64,000 bases of DNA from Azolla caroliniana (taxonomy: Eukaryota; Polypodiophyta). The notes under the pieces were generated by a model, which did not search any database, was not told where the DNA came from, and saw only the letters and a list, made by a program, of their open reading frames with translations. The DNA lies in NCBI GenBank assembly GCA_043228905.1, contig JBHGNT010000003.1, forward strand, positions 7,006,001 to 7,070,000, in the 5' to 3' direction. The first letter of the stretch is position 1; every line of letters begins with the position of its first letter. Of this stretch, positions 54,191 through 64,000 are shown one piece after another. The position numbers and the translations under genes were made by a program.

Positions 54191-56135
54191 TTATTGATTC
54201 TTATGCCCAATGCCATGTAACTTTGCCTATAGGAGATGGCAATGGCCACACTCTCCATCCTGCCCACATTAGGGCAAAAGGAAGGACTACAAGAGACATA
54301 GAGAAAGGATATTTCAAATGTTAAAACTACATTAGTATCAAAATCACATCATTGTGATGTTGCCCAAATATGTCAGGAATCACATGGTCAAGTGAACTCG
54401 AGGCTTTCTACAACTTACCTAATTTGTGATCCCTATATTTTTTAAATAAGAAGGGAAACTGCGTTCATATTGAAACAGAGAGCAGTTGGAGAGGTTAGCT
54501 AGAGACAATCATACAAGGGCACTCCACTCCAATAAGGGACAAGAAAACGAGGAGCACATCACGCTTAGATATGAAGCATAGTGGTTCCATGCTTCCCATA
54601 ATTGCTTACACAATGTACCAATCTCATGCAATTTCTCCTCCTTAGACACAATCATACTCATCTCTTGGGTGCCTACATATACTTTTTGCTTGAGTGTGAA
54701 AGTGAGCTTCACATGGTGTGACATTATGTTTTTAGTTGTCCAAGTGGAGGGACATGTAAACCCACATAAATAGGACATGTAAGCCCAACAATGTAAATAC
54801 GTAGAACTTTAGGATAGATAAGTAGGGACATAGATTGTAAATAGTAAGAAAGGTATTTTGGGAAGTTAAGGGTTAGCCTCCAAATATCTATCAATCAATT
54901 AAAGTAAGATGTGACATTAGTGTAAGGTCATGGGCCACTTTATAAGAGGTTGGGAGGTAGGTGAGAAAAAAGAGCTGTTTATGAGAGTTGAACATTTATG
55001 TAGACTCTCCCTCTTTTTTCTCTATAAATCATAGTTTAGGATTTTGAAGGGGGTAGTTGTTCAGCTAGTGGCAACCCAAAGCTATAAGATTAGATAGTCC
55101 TCGAGGAACAAAACATTTTCTACTCTCCAAATTGTATCTCTCCTTTTAAATTAACTCAAGCTTAGCCTATTTGGGTTCATTTTAATGTTCTTATCTCTAC
55201 TTAATTATGTGTCGGTTAAGTATGATCTCCTTATAATTTCAATATGGTTAACATGTTGCAAGTGTCAAAGATATTTAAGGATTTTGTTCTTCCAATAGTT
55301 TGTTGGCCGGAGTGGAGCATGATCTCGATGACCCCATTATTGAGTGCATGCACCTACACTCACCTTTTGCATTGTTGAACACTAAGCACATGCCATTTTG
55401 TTTTGCACAACTAGATATCGTGAATGAATGTTCAATTAGATCTCAATCATTATCGCCGAAATCAATGTGGTAGGGCTAACTAAATAAGGGAGCAACAAGA
55501 TATCTTTGTGGTCAAATTTGCCAATGACTCGGTCGAACATAACCATGTGCGAAATTGTTGCGTTTCCATAATATGAGTGTATGGACGACCACAAAATTGT
55601 CGCTGTTTAAGCAACTATACGATGGACAAAATATTTTGGCATCCCAATGTGCATCCTCAACCCGCATTAGGTTGGCACTTTGATTATACAATAAAGATTG
55701 GCATGATAAGATGTGACAAACAACAAAACAAATTCCCAAATCCTTATCGGATTTTCTTTAAATTTGTAAATGTCCTTCGTCAACCCAAGAGAGAATAGGA
55801 CGAGTTGGGTTCAAGGAACACACACATTTGTGAAAAATGGGATGAATAGCTCGAGAAGGGGGTTGAACTAGAAACACTTATTAATCTAGGAAACATATGA
55901 CGAATTGACCATATAATTGCTTGAGAGGGGTTGCTCAAGTGAAGTGCATTAGGGTAAATAACGAAAAAGTAGCACAAAAAAGGTTTTCTATGCATATGAT
56001 TGGTCAGGGGGTGCCTAGAAGGGGCCACGATGAGAAAAATAACAAAAAACGGAGGGGCATTAAGGAAATAAGGAAAAACCACATCGTATTTCGAACAAAC
56101 TCAGGCATAAGAGTGAAAACGTTAATGTAGGGGCA
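54191..56135. other. Intergenic sequence between the PPR and DUF3754 genes
   Basis: No gene is recognised; open frames are short and without domains. Confidence 0.5.
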
Positions 56136-56725
56136 TTTGGGGAAATAAATGGGAAAAATAGAGGCATTTGGGAAATAGAGGAAAAGATAGAGGCATTTGG
56201 GGAAATAGAGGAAAAGATGGGGGCATTTAGGGAAATATAGGGGCATGTGCGGAAATAATGGAAAATAGAGGGCATTTGGGGAAATAGAGGAAAAGATAAG
56301 GGCATTTGGGGAAATAATGGAAAAGTTAAAGGCATTCGGGGAAATAGAAGAAAATATAGGGGCATTTGGGGAAATAATGGGAAATATAGGGGCATTTTGG
56401 GGAAATAGTGGAAAATATAGGGGCATTTGGAGAAATAATGGAAAATATAGGGGCATTTGGGGAAATGGTGGAAAATACAGGGGCATTTGGGGAAATAGTG
56501 GAAAATATAGGGGCATCTGGGGAAATAATGGAAAATACAAGGGCATTTGGGGAAATAAGGGAAACTATAGGGGCATTTGGGGAAATAATGGAAAATAATA
56601 GAAGATACAGGGGCATTTGGGGAATTAATAGAAGATACAGGGGCATTTGGGGAAATAATGGAAAATACAGGGGCATTTGGGGAAATAAGGGAAAATACAG
56701 GGGCATTTGGGGAAATAAGTGGAAA
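56136..56725 (+). repeat. 20-copy, 30-bp minisatellite next to the DUF3754 start codon
   Basis: About 20 units of consensus GGGCATTTGGGGAAATAATG + GAAAATATAG; most are 30 bp, one is shortened to 20 and one lengthened to 40. Because the unit is a multiple of three, open frames run through it on both strands (GIWGNNGKYR repeats on plus, NAPIFSIISP repeats on minus). The array ends about 70 bp before the ATG at 56,794. Confidence 0.97.
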
Positions 56726-56793
56726 CGGGCGCAGGAGCTACAGTTCGGAGATGTCGCGACTAGAGACTTCTTTATCCAAAGAAGCTGGAGGCC

Positions 56794-59700
56794 ATGGCAG
56801 CGCTCCATCTGCACTCATCATCTCTTTCTGTTCCTTCTTCTTCTTCTTCTTCTTCTTCTTCTTCTTCATTGTTACCTTTCAATTCTCTTCATTTCCATGG
56901 ATCCTTCAAGGTCTTCCATTCCCACTTCACGACTAGCTTCTGCTTCATGTCCGCTCTTTCTTATAGGTATAGAAGTCTGGTCAGACATTCTTCCTTCGAA
57001 GCAGGATTTGGGGAAATAGATATCCTCTCTTATTCTTCCTCTTCTTCCAGTTTGACTGTAGATTTCGTAGAAGAAGCAGAGGCAGAAGAAAACCGTGTTT
57101 TTTCACAAAAACTTGAAAGGATTGATTTAGGTCAAGGCATCCTTAAAGACCAGGTCCACGAAGAAGAAGAAGAAGTTCTGATTCCTGATCCGGGAGATCA
57201 GACGGGCTCTAATTCTTCTGAGTCGTCCGAAGAAGAGTCAGATGAGGATGAGTCATTTGATCAAATAACAAGGATATCCGTTCTGAAAGAGAAGTATATT
57301 CCTGTCTCAAAAGTTTCGCTTGTTAAATCTCTTTGCGACAGTTTCAATGATGAGGAGAAAGCTTCAGAATTCCTTGTGATTTGCTCGTAAGAATTCTTTG
57401 TGAGTCTTTTAAATTCCTTTGATTGTATCTCAATTGTTTCTTGAAGAAGTTCTGGTTTATTTAATGTATTTATTGCTAAAATCTCATCTAATACAATGGA
57501 AAACTCGCTTCATAAATTCATTGGATTTGCTAGAAGATGGAGCACATTTATAGAAATTTTGAAGTAAACTTAACTGAGGAAATAATGAAAAAATACGATA
57601 ACGACATAGAAATTTAGTAGAAGATTAGCTGAGAGTTCTTTTCTCGCATCATCGAATAAGAAATTATGAAAAAATATCAACAAAGTTATAGAAATCTAGT
57701 AAAAGTCTTATACATTTCTGTCAAACATTGTTTCCTTTCTAAATATTCCCAAACAAGAAAGTTTCAAAAATGTGATGGGTGTTTTAGTGAACGAGGGTTC
57801 ATATCTTATCTGGCATAAGAGTATTTCTTTTTGTGTTTGAATTCAGAGGAAGTTTTGAGAAAATACAACAAAATTATAGGAATCAGTAAATAAAACAAAT
57901 ATATAGGAATTTAGTAGAAAATTTAAATTTTCCGGAAGCATGAACATGTGGTAAACTATGCGAAAACACAAACAATCTATAGGGATTCAGTTGAAGATTA
58001 CCATATTTGTGTCAATTTTATTTGCTTTATGAACATTTCCAATTAGAAAGCGCAAAATTTGGCTGGCATTTAAACTATCATCATAGTGTTCTATATGTTA
58101 AAATTTATAAAATTTTTGCAGACTTCTTGATTTCATTCTTCATGCGGAACACAAGACAACCCTGGAGCAAATGAGACTGGATTATAAGATAACACGTTCC
58201 ATTCTGAAGAAAGAGGAACATGAAAAAAGCACTCATTCACAAAAACCTAAACGGAGTAAGAAAAAGGGATGGTGGGAAAAGATAAACAATATTTGGAATC
58301 GGAAAGAGAAAAAGACAAAAAGGGTAGCACAGAAGAAATCTCTGTATGAAATCGATGGTGGAAATGGAAGTATGTCTTCAGTGGATAAGCGGCCAGAAGT
58401 GAATGGGTCAGCTACGCATATTTCTTCTCCTACACCAAACGAACAAGAATTTTCTTTGCCTCTAATTGATGGTTCTGATGGGACAATATCAACTAAAAAT
58501 AATGTGAATGAGGATGCAAATCCTGATGTGACCATCAGGTACAAAAATCTATATGACCATAAGTCTTGTGAGCAACTCTAGCAAACATTCATTTGAAAAA
58601 TATCAACTGAAAGAAAGTTGAACACATGATTTCTCTGAAAAAATCTGCAGGAAAAGCATTGCTGCTGCTGCTGCTCGTTTCCAACGCAACTTCCTTAACC
58701 TTCTTAAGAATGCTCATTTCCAAGGCCTTTCTGCTCGTGACTTACAGTTGACATCTGCACTCAACACAGATTATTTGCTTACACTCCCAATTGAAGTTGA
58801 TTGGAAAAATTCATCCTCAGAAATTGCTATTATTTTCAGGTAAAATCCTTTCTTGCAAGAGCTTATGATTTTTACTAGCAATACAAGGACTTTATGGGCC
58901 AGGCCAACCTTATCGTAGAAGGTTCTTGAAGTTTCAACTTATGGGGTCTCTATAAAAAGGGCATGATCTATATTTTTTAGAGTTTACACACTCTAATTTG
59001 GATTTGCTAACTCTATTGTTGGCGTTTTCCTAAATAATTGTGAAAATCTACCTCTTTCATTGTTCTTCACTCCATTGCCCACTTGATTCTTGCAACGTCA
59101 TTTGATGCTGGAGGTTGATGGAGCATGTGTGAATGTAGATTACATAGACAGGCATATCTTGAAGCATCTTGCTGATGGGAAGATAAGCAAATCTTGTTTG
59201 TATTTATGGTGGAGAGAGGAGTGTCTTAATGGCTAATAGCTAAGTATTGAAATGTACAGTTAGAGGTCAGGATATAGATTGTAGTTGTTATGGGCAAGCG
59301 GAAGAAGGGAGCTGTCCACCTACTAGATGAAAGAACGATAGAGAGACAGACAGCCAGAAAGATATATTAATGGCTTTTAAGAGGCTAAAATGGCCCAAAA
59401 GACCAAACAAGAGATTACATCTTAAAATGTTGTCTTGTCTTTGAGAAGAACAAACCAAAATAAATGTAACCAAGCAAAAAAGTAAATATAAATAGACTAA
59501 GACGTGACTAAAGAAGCTCGTAATCTATACAAGTACAATTCTCAAATGAGATATATTGTAATTTTTGTTTTCAAAAGATCTCTCGCATAGGCCAGTCCAG
59601 AATGGAGAGGTCTTTGAAGTGAGGGAAGCACCTGCTAATGATAATAGCTATTCATCATATCTAAGGGGTCATAGCTTTGATTTCAACAAAATATAATTAC

Positions 59701-61190
59701 GTTTGATATTTAATGTAAAGGTAGACTAAGCTTTAATTTAAGGGTAGTGTTGTCTCATGAACCACAAAACAATGCCCACACCATCTTCTACATTGGCAAT
59801 TTCAATTTGAAATTATTATCACACAAGGATGGGTTACTGTGCCAGATTTACAGTTTTCATCATGTATATGGATTTATAGTGCATTGGTGTCAATATTGTT
59901 TTGAATGTCAGTAGGCGCAATAACAAATATGTAAGACTTACTTTTGCATACGTTCAAAACTGTAATATGAACAACAATGTTGGAAAATAAGCCGTTAGGG
60001 ATCTGTTCCCATTCTAACCTAGAATTTTTTGGTTTCAGAGACTCTATGAAGGTAAATGATTAATTGTGACAAATCAAGATACCCTTGGCAGCTTGTGGAT
60101 CTATTGTGTTTACTTTTTGAATCATGAAATGGATGTATAGTGAAATGTTTTCTTCTATGTTTTAGGAGAGGTTATGCAGCAGAACGTCAAGAGGGGCTTT
60201 TATTTGGAGCAAAATTAGATTATTTACAGTCCCTTCTACTGCGCAAAAGCTTGAATTGGCTATCAAGACCTCTCTTAAATGGTGGCACTTGGATTAATAA
60301 GGTATTTTTCTGAATATATTGGCTTTTATCGGGGTGAAGTTTCTGAGAATCATCTTTTTAAATCATGGAACTTCTAGCTTTTGACATTGGCAAAAAGCAA
60401 TGGTTCAAACTAGACTTTATAAGGACCTGAAGCTTGATGCTGAGAAGATCCTTTATAACCATATAATGTTTGGAGTGTATGAATTATTTAAATGTGTTTG
60501 AGTGAAGTAGACTTGATTTTCTGTTCATTGTGCAGCAATTGAAGCAATCTAGAGAAGAGGACGGGTCAAGGAACTGGGCGGAGGAAATTACAGAGTGGTT
60601 AAAAGAGCCACTTAAACCAGATATGGATGATGACATATCAAGCATCATAGCAGATTCTCTTACAGAGGAAGAGAAAGAAGACTACCTACCCGTTTGGATT
60701 GCGGCACAACAAGCTGTCCCTCGTTATGAGGCTTTTCTTTCTTCTGTTGGATCCCGAGGAGTCTTACTGCGAAGATTGCTTGTATGGATGCGCATTCTGC
60801 CACCACTTGATTTAGAAGGCATATTGAATGTTGAAGATGATTCCAGGTTATTAATTGATTCTCCTAACATATACTGTTTTTTTGGATGCTAAAACATATT
60901 ATTTGCAAATCTTATCATTTTTAGAAATTTCGCACGTTTAAATTTGAAAGTTGAAGTAGCAAGATGTCTTTGTTTCCATACTTTCCATAAAATCTTGACA
61001 CCAAAATCCAAAGGTGGGGTTATCCATGTAGAACTTACAAACTTCTAATGTTTCTTGTAGTGGTAGTAGCTTGGCTCGCATCTCCATGAGAGATATTTGG
61101 CTTCCAGCGTCTAAGATGGTTTGTGGGACAAACTTATGGCATCGATTAAAAGCTGCATTCTCAGTGTTTTTCTCACGTTCCACACTACAG
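56794..61190 (+). CDS. DUF3754 (TMEM143-like) protein, probably plastid-targeted, 3' end outside window
   Basis: Six exons with GT-AG introns form one open frame of 592 codons: 56,794-57,386; 58,122-58,538; 58,651-58,839; 60,166-60,301; 60,536-60,846; 61,061-61,190. The N-terminus (MAALHLHSSSLSVPS, then a serine run) resembles a plastid transit peptide. An acidic segment follows, then the conserved core: ISVLKEKYIPVSKVSLVKSL, LLDFILHAEHKTTLEQMRLD, FQRNFLNLLKNAHFQGLSAR, DYLLTLPIEVDWKN, AIIFRRGYAAERQEGLLFGA and PVWIAAQQAVPRYEAFLSSV. A lysine-rich insert (about residues 215-335, KRSKKKGWWEKINNIWNRKE) interrupts it. Family function is not established; relatives end in transmembrane segments, which would be in the missing exons after STLQ. 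Exon calls rest on splice consensus and continuous phase; family membership is from recognised conserved motifs. Confidence 0.88.
59330..59660 (-). mobile_element. LINE 3'-end fragment in intron 3 of the DUF3754 gene
   Basis: It matches the LINE 3' region at 62,536-62,812 (AATGTTGTCTTGTCTTTGAG, GAGGGAAGCACCT, GCATAGGYCARTCCA). It is 5' truncated near 59,660 and antisense to the host gene. Confidence 0.7.
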
Positions 61191-62188
61191 GTCGGTTGAA
61201 TCCCTAGTTGTGATATAAACACCATGTTTTACTAGTTGATCCTCATCATCAACCTGATATTTTTCATTATAATTCTCTCTCACAAGGCAGACACATGAAT
61301 GTTATATTTTGAAATTTATAACCGCTAGCTATACACCATTGTATTTATTATTCGCAGTATAAATCAGTTTGATCACAGACAGAAGTACAAGGACTGTAAA
61401 CACAACAGAGATTTTAATTTCTTCTGCATAAACCTCAAATGGCCAGAGTGTTATGATTCTAGCCATAACAAATTCTAGATTAAAAAAGGTGAAGAGCTGA
61501 AACTAAGTAGTGCATAGACTGAAGCATCCTGAACCTAGAGTGTGGATGCTTCAAAAGTGAGGACATTGATGTGAATCTATAGAGTCTATGAAGGATGCTT
61601 CTAACTAGCAGCGGAATCATGGTACTCATATCTTTATTACCGTTCTGGTAGGGCACTCAAATCTTATAAGTATACACTTGATATCCATTGTCTTTGACAA
61701 TATCCACCTCTAGAGCATTGGTTATTCTATCTAGTGGGGAAGCTAATCCCATTCTATGGTTTGAGGTGGAAACATATTGGCAATAGTAAATGTGATGGTG
61801 TCTAGTGGAGAGCCACTTTCATGGAATGACCCCTATAGTACAGCAATGGAGTTGAAGTTTTCATCACTGCCTAACAACTGTATCCTTGATAGGTCTTGGA
61901 GATCATACAGATCTAGTTTACCAAGAGCTAGGGTGTTTGATATCAAGCAAAATATTTTGGAAATGCCTTTGAGCTGCATGCTCACAAAGGTGTTTTTGAG
62001 CGATTTCAATGAAGTAACAAACTGAATGATAGTTATTTAGGCACTAAACTGAACCTAGGTTGCATTAATCATTTGTATTTTTTTTACTTAGGATAGAGAT
62101 TTGAATATCAGAAAATATAGACTCAAATAGTACCAGAGCATGAAGGTTGAGGATTAAACTCCAATTAGAGTTAGGTTTGATAATTTAT
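61191..62188. other. Intron 6 or 3' flank of the DUF3754 gene
   Basis: No continuing DUF3754 exon is recognised. A plus-strand frame at 61,777-62,025 (MAIVNVMVSSGEPLSWNDPY, RSWRSYRSSLPRARVFDIKQ) is not assignable and could be a captured fragment. Confidence 0.4.
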
Positions 62189-62369
62189 TGTTACGGGCAT
62201 GACCATATCCCGTGGTAAGTTTTACCGTAGTATTCTATACACGTGAATAAAGTGTGAGTGTATTCTATACTGTAGTATTCTATACACATGGATAAAGTAT
62301 GAGGGTTAAATGAGAGTGTAAAGAATACTACGGTAAAACTTACAACGGAATATGGTCATGCCCGTAACA
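62189..62369. mobile_element. 181-bp fold-back MITE
   Basis: It starts TGTTACGGGCATGACCATAT and ends ATATGGTCATGCCCGTAACA. The inverted repeats extend about 46 bp with small mismatches (TAAGTTTTACCGTAGTATTC versus GAATACTACGGTAAAACTTA). The 5-bp duplication TTTAT flanks it (62,184-62,188 and 62,370-62,374). The interior has a short direct repeat (GTAGTATTCTATACAC). Superfamily not assigned. Confidence 0.85.
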
Positions 62370-62481
62370 TTTATAGTGTTGTGGAACAATATCAATCGAC
62401 ACAAATGTAGAGGGCCTCATTACATATGATCTGTTAGCATACTATATCAATTGAGAGCAGCTTATCTATCTTCAAGGATAC

Positions 62482-62484
<3 letters not shown>

Positions 62485-62525
<41 letters not shown>

Positions 62526-62536
62526 AGGGAGGGAGG
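62485..62536 (+). repeat. (GA)n followed by (GAGG)n microsatellite
   Basis: About 17 GA units then GAGGGAGGGAGG repeats, directly before the LINE fragment's 3' end. Confidence 0.95.
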
Positions 62537-63990
62537 GGCCAAAATGGCCTTTAAGACCAAATAAGATATTACATCTTGAATGTTGTCTTGTCTTTGAGAA
62601 CAAATCAAAATAAAATAAATATTACATAGTAAATATAAAAGTAAATAAGATGAAAAGAGAAGAAACGAGGGAATTTGGTTTTTGGCACATGTGAGATTCT
62701 CAAGTTAGGTATATTGTAGCTTTTGTCTTCGAAATATCTCTAGCATAGGTCAATCCAAAATGGAAATGTCTCCGAATCGAGGGAAGCACCTATGATGGCG
62801 GGAGATAATGGCTTTTATTTGTCGATGACAAGGGTGTCGAGGTCGTGGTCCATGGGGCTGGGGCCTACGTGCACGACAAATTGCTATTGCCTGATCAATT
62901 GTAACCCCTTTGTTATGTCTTGGTCTGGAGCCCATTTGTGTATCCCATGATGGACTTGTAGCATTAGTAGGAGTGATGGGGCTAAAGAAAGTTGGATTGT
63001 TCTTTGTGGATGAGCTTGTGTGGCAGTGTTCTTCAACAACTTTTCCCGATGTCTCTTGAGCTCTAGCAAGAAAAGTCCTAGGCATCGTTGGTCCTCATAT
63101 TCCATTACCTTGCGTAGTGGGCCAAAGCCTTGTTTAAAGAGGCAATGGTATCTCCCTCTGATTTCATAAAAGACACGACAATGACAAACATAGTGTTCCT
63201 TAGATTTCACTCCTTGATGACACAATTGGCAAATTCTCTCTTCTAGAGGTAGTTGTGTATATCTGCCTACCTCAATCTGTAGCTGATGTGATGAAGTTCG
63301 CAGCTGCCCTATCACACTACGCAACACATAGGATAGATGTATGTCCATATAAGGTGGCCTGATGACGAATCCATCCTCCGATGCATGTTAGAAGTGCGTC
63401 TTATAGTGGACCATCTTTGTACCAAGTGGTATTTTGTGGGTGGTCCATGTTATCTTATTTTCCAAGTTAATAATATCAGTTCGGATCACTCTATTCTTTT
63501 CCACTTTGGTCATTTTTAGGTGGGGACTGTCCAGGCTATGTTGGAACGGGGGTAGTGCATTTATACTCATGCCATGTGACTCGAACCATTGCTGTATTTC
63601 AGCATACCAACAATGAGTGTCTCCATTTTCAGCCAGTTGTCTTGATGACATAAGTGCCAACCTTGGGTACCTTCATTTAGGGAGCTCCCAAAGACGTTGG
63701 ATAAATGTCACTGATCGGAACAATGCCTCGGTTATTATAGGCGCTGCTCCCATCTCTGCCTGGATTATATATCGTGGGGCACCGATGCTTTGCTTGTGAG
63801 CAATCATTGACACTAAAGGTCTCTCTAAATCTTTCCAATGATTTTCCTTGTCAAGACTCTGTCCCCATGTTTTTACTCCATAGAGAAGAGTTGGAGTGAC
63901 AAGTGTATCAAATAACCATAGCTTAATCTGTGGCTCTTGGAACTGCAAATGTGCACATTGTCTCTTGAGAGCTCCAAGGGCTGCATATCC
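62536..63990 (-). mobile_element. LINE fragment: end of RT coding region and 3' region
   Basis: On the minus strand, 63,948-63,673 reads LFDTLVTPTLLYGVKTWGQS and QSIGAPRYIIQAEMGAAPI. Then 63,348-62,884 reads VLRSVIGQLRTSSHQLQIEV and ICQLCHQGVKSKEHYVCHC, the post-RT and CCHC region of a LINE ORF2. Stops or shifts separate the three open segments. The family differs from the LINE at 31,449-34,200. The 5' part continues past the window. Confidence 0.75.
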
Positions 63991-64000
63991 ACAAGAAAGT

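Noticed and set aside
56004-57019. Long open frames through the minisatellite (NAPIFS repeats on minus, GIWGNNGKYR repeats on plus)
   Set aside because: The frames exist because the unit is 30 bp, a multiple of three. There is no domain, codon bias or independent start context.

Overview
The window looks like nuclear DNA of a land plant. It holds only three host protein genes in 64 kb: a secreted subtilisin-like protease with one intron, an intronless PLS-type pentatricopeptide repeat (PPR) protein, and the first six exons of a plastid-targeted DUF3754 protein. The rest is mostly nested retrotransposons, DNA transposons, microsatellites and minisatellites. An intronless PPR gene, abundant TC/GA microsatellites and low gene density would fit a seed-free vascular plant such as a fern or lycophyte. 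That placement is inference only; the sequence does not name the organism.

Bases 1-19,935 are one deeply nested retroelement stack. The outermost layer is a decayed minus-strand Ty1/copia (E, right end about 19,935). A Ty3/gypsy element (B, right LTR 17,217-17,902) is inserted in its reverse transcriptase. B's pol is interrupted twice. One interruption is a very young minus-strand copia (C, 8,802-14,351, perfect 5-bp target duplication GTGTC, almost identical LTRs, a single in-frame TGA in a 1,341-codon polyprotein). The other is a gag-only, non-autonomous gypsy relative (A, 3' LTR ending at 7,778). A's 5' LTR is in turn cut by a plus-strand copia (ending 3,019), which is itself cut at 1,205/1,206 by a minus-strand copy of the same copia family.

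Bases 19,936-38,831 are a patchwork. There are two related solo LTRs (20,551-21,018 and, inverted, 38,285-38,831) and a degenerate copia with exact CATAG target duplications (D, 25,992-30,545). A 5'-truncated LINE lies at 31,449-34,200. Two hAT-like inverted-repeat elements (21,549-25,541 and about 34,234-36,372) appear to carry fragments of host genes: a PB1-like domain with intron-exon structure, and a DUF247 piece. The first has an 8-bp target duplication and a recognisable empty-site paralogue next door. A plastid-derived insert (ndhB intron/exon 2 plus an ndhH fragment) sits at about 37,384-37,880.

Bases 38,832-64,000 carry the host genes. The subtilase (43,631-46,716, minus) has an intron filled with tandem repeats. 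The PPR gene is at 51,056-53,338 (minus). The DUF3754 gene starts at 56,794 (plus) immediately after a 20-copy, 30-bp minisatellite. Its introns hold LINE 3' ends, and its last exons are outside the window, past a LINE fragment at 62,536-63,990 and a 181-bp fold-back MITE at 62,189-62,369.

No tRNA, rRNA or CRISPR array was seen. The most novel-looking material is the pair of gene-fragment-carrying hAT-like elements. No operon-like host system is present.
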